The position numbers were made by a program, and so were the translations under genes. The notes under the pieces were generated by a model. That model did no database searches, was not told where the DNA came from, and saw only the letters and a list, made by a program, of their open reading frames with translations. A DNA stretch of 11,992 nt from JBOHER01 sp050701115 (GTDB taxonomy: Bacteria; Actinomycetota; Actinomycetes; Mycobacteriales; Pseudonocardiaceae), in NCBI GenBank assembly GCA_050701115.1, contig JBOHER010000265.1, forward strand, positions 1-11,992. The letters are read 5' to 3'. This document shows, piece by piece, positions 11,898 through 11,992 of this stretch (positions within the stretch are counted from its first letter, which is position 1; every line of letters begins with the position of its first letter).

Positions 11898-11992
11898 CTT
11901 GAAACCGCCCCTTGGGCCGCGCACGGCGGCAGCTCGATCCACCACGGCGCTTCGCGGCCGTCGCAGCTGATCCTGCCGGAGCGGGTAGTGGC

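Noticed and set aside
11886..11992. Possible 3' end of another minus-strand gene at the right edge
   Set aside because: More than one frame is open over this short stretch and no recognisable motif is present, so it cannot be assigned.

Overview
The window is about 12 kb of GC-rich DNA with actinomycete character: strong third-position G/C, GTG starts, many promoters that appear to give leaderless mRNAs, and a UvrB very close in sequence to mycobacterial and pseudonocardial UvrB. I infer a member of the Pseudonocardiales (Amycolatopsis/Saccharopolyspora type). That placement rests on protein and repeat style only, not on a search.

Layout, left to right. A perfect hairpin (1-33) precedes uvrB (+), the excision-repair helicase subunit. 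A compact vapBC toxin-antitoxin pair (+) follows uvrB directly; its promoter and a 20-bp-spaced direct repeat lie in the 32-base gap. On the minus strand, from 8233 down to 3034, are three genes: a membrane-anchored fusion of an alpha/beta-hydrolase (X-Pro dipeptidyl-peptidase/CocE type) to a complete ABC ATPase, an ABC-2 permease, and a lipase-like alpha/beta-hydrolase with its own promoter. Divergent from the fusion gene is a TerC-family membrane protein (+). Its leader carries what I read as a yybP-ykoY manganese riboswitch, with a visible switch between aptamer stem P1 and an anti-Shine-Dalgarno stem. A strong hairpin (9487-9532) separates terC from a convergent minus-strand pair, a DNA-binding antitoxin-like protein followed by a RES-domain NAD+-degrading toxin. 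The right end holds a minus-strand SCO6745-family protein with a C-terminal winged-helix-like region.

How the parts work together. The fusion ATPase and the permease together make a plausible complete ABC transporter whose ATPase polypeptide also places a serine hydrolase outside the membrane; substrate unknown. Two unrelated toxin-antitoxin modules (PIN RNase and RES) lie within 8 kb. The riboswitch-terC unit is most simply a manganese-responsive exporter.

A regulatory pattern runs through the window. Every gene that heads a transcription unit, except terC, has a TANNNT -10 box ending exactly 6 or 7 bases before a start codon (uvrB, vapB, the lipase, the hydrolase-ABC fusion, the RES antitoxin, the SCO6745-family gene). 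Genes inside units, and terC, use Shine-Dalgarno sites or start/stop overlap instead. This decided several start choices. No tRNA, rRNA, CRISPR array or insertion sequence was seen.
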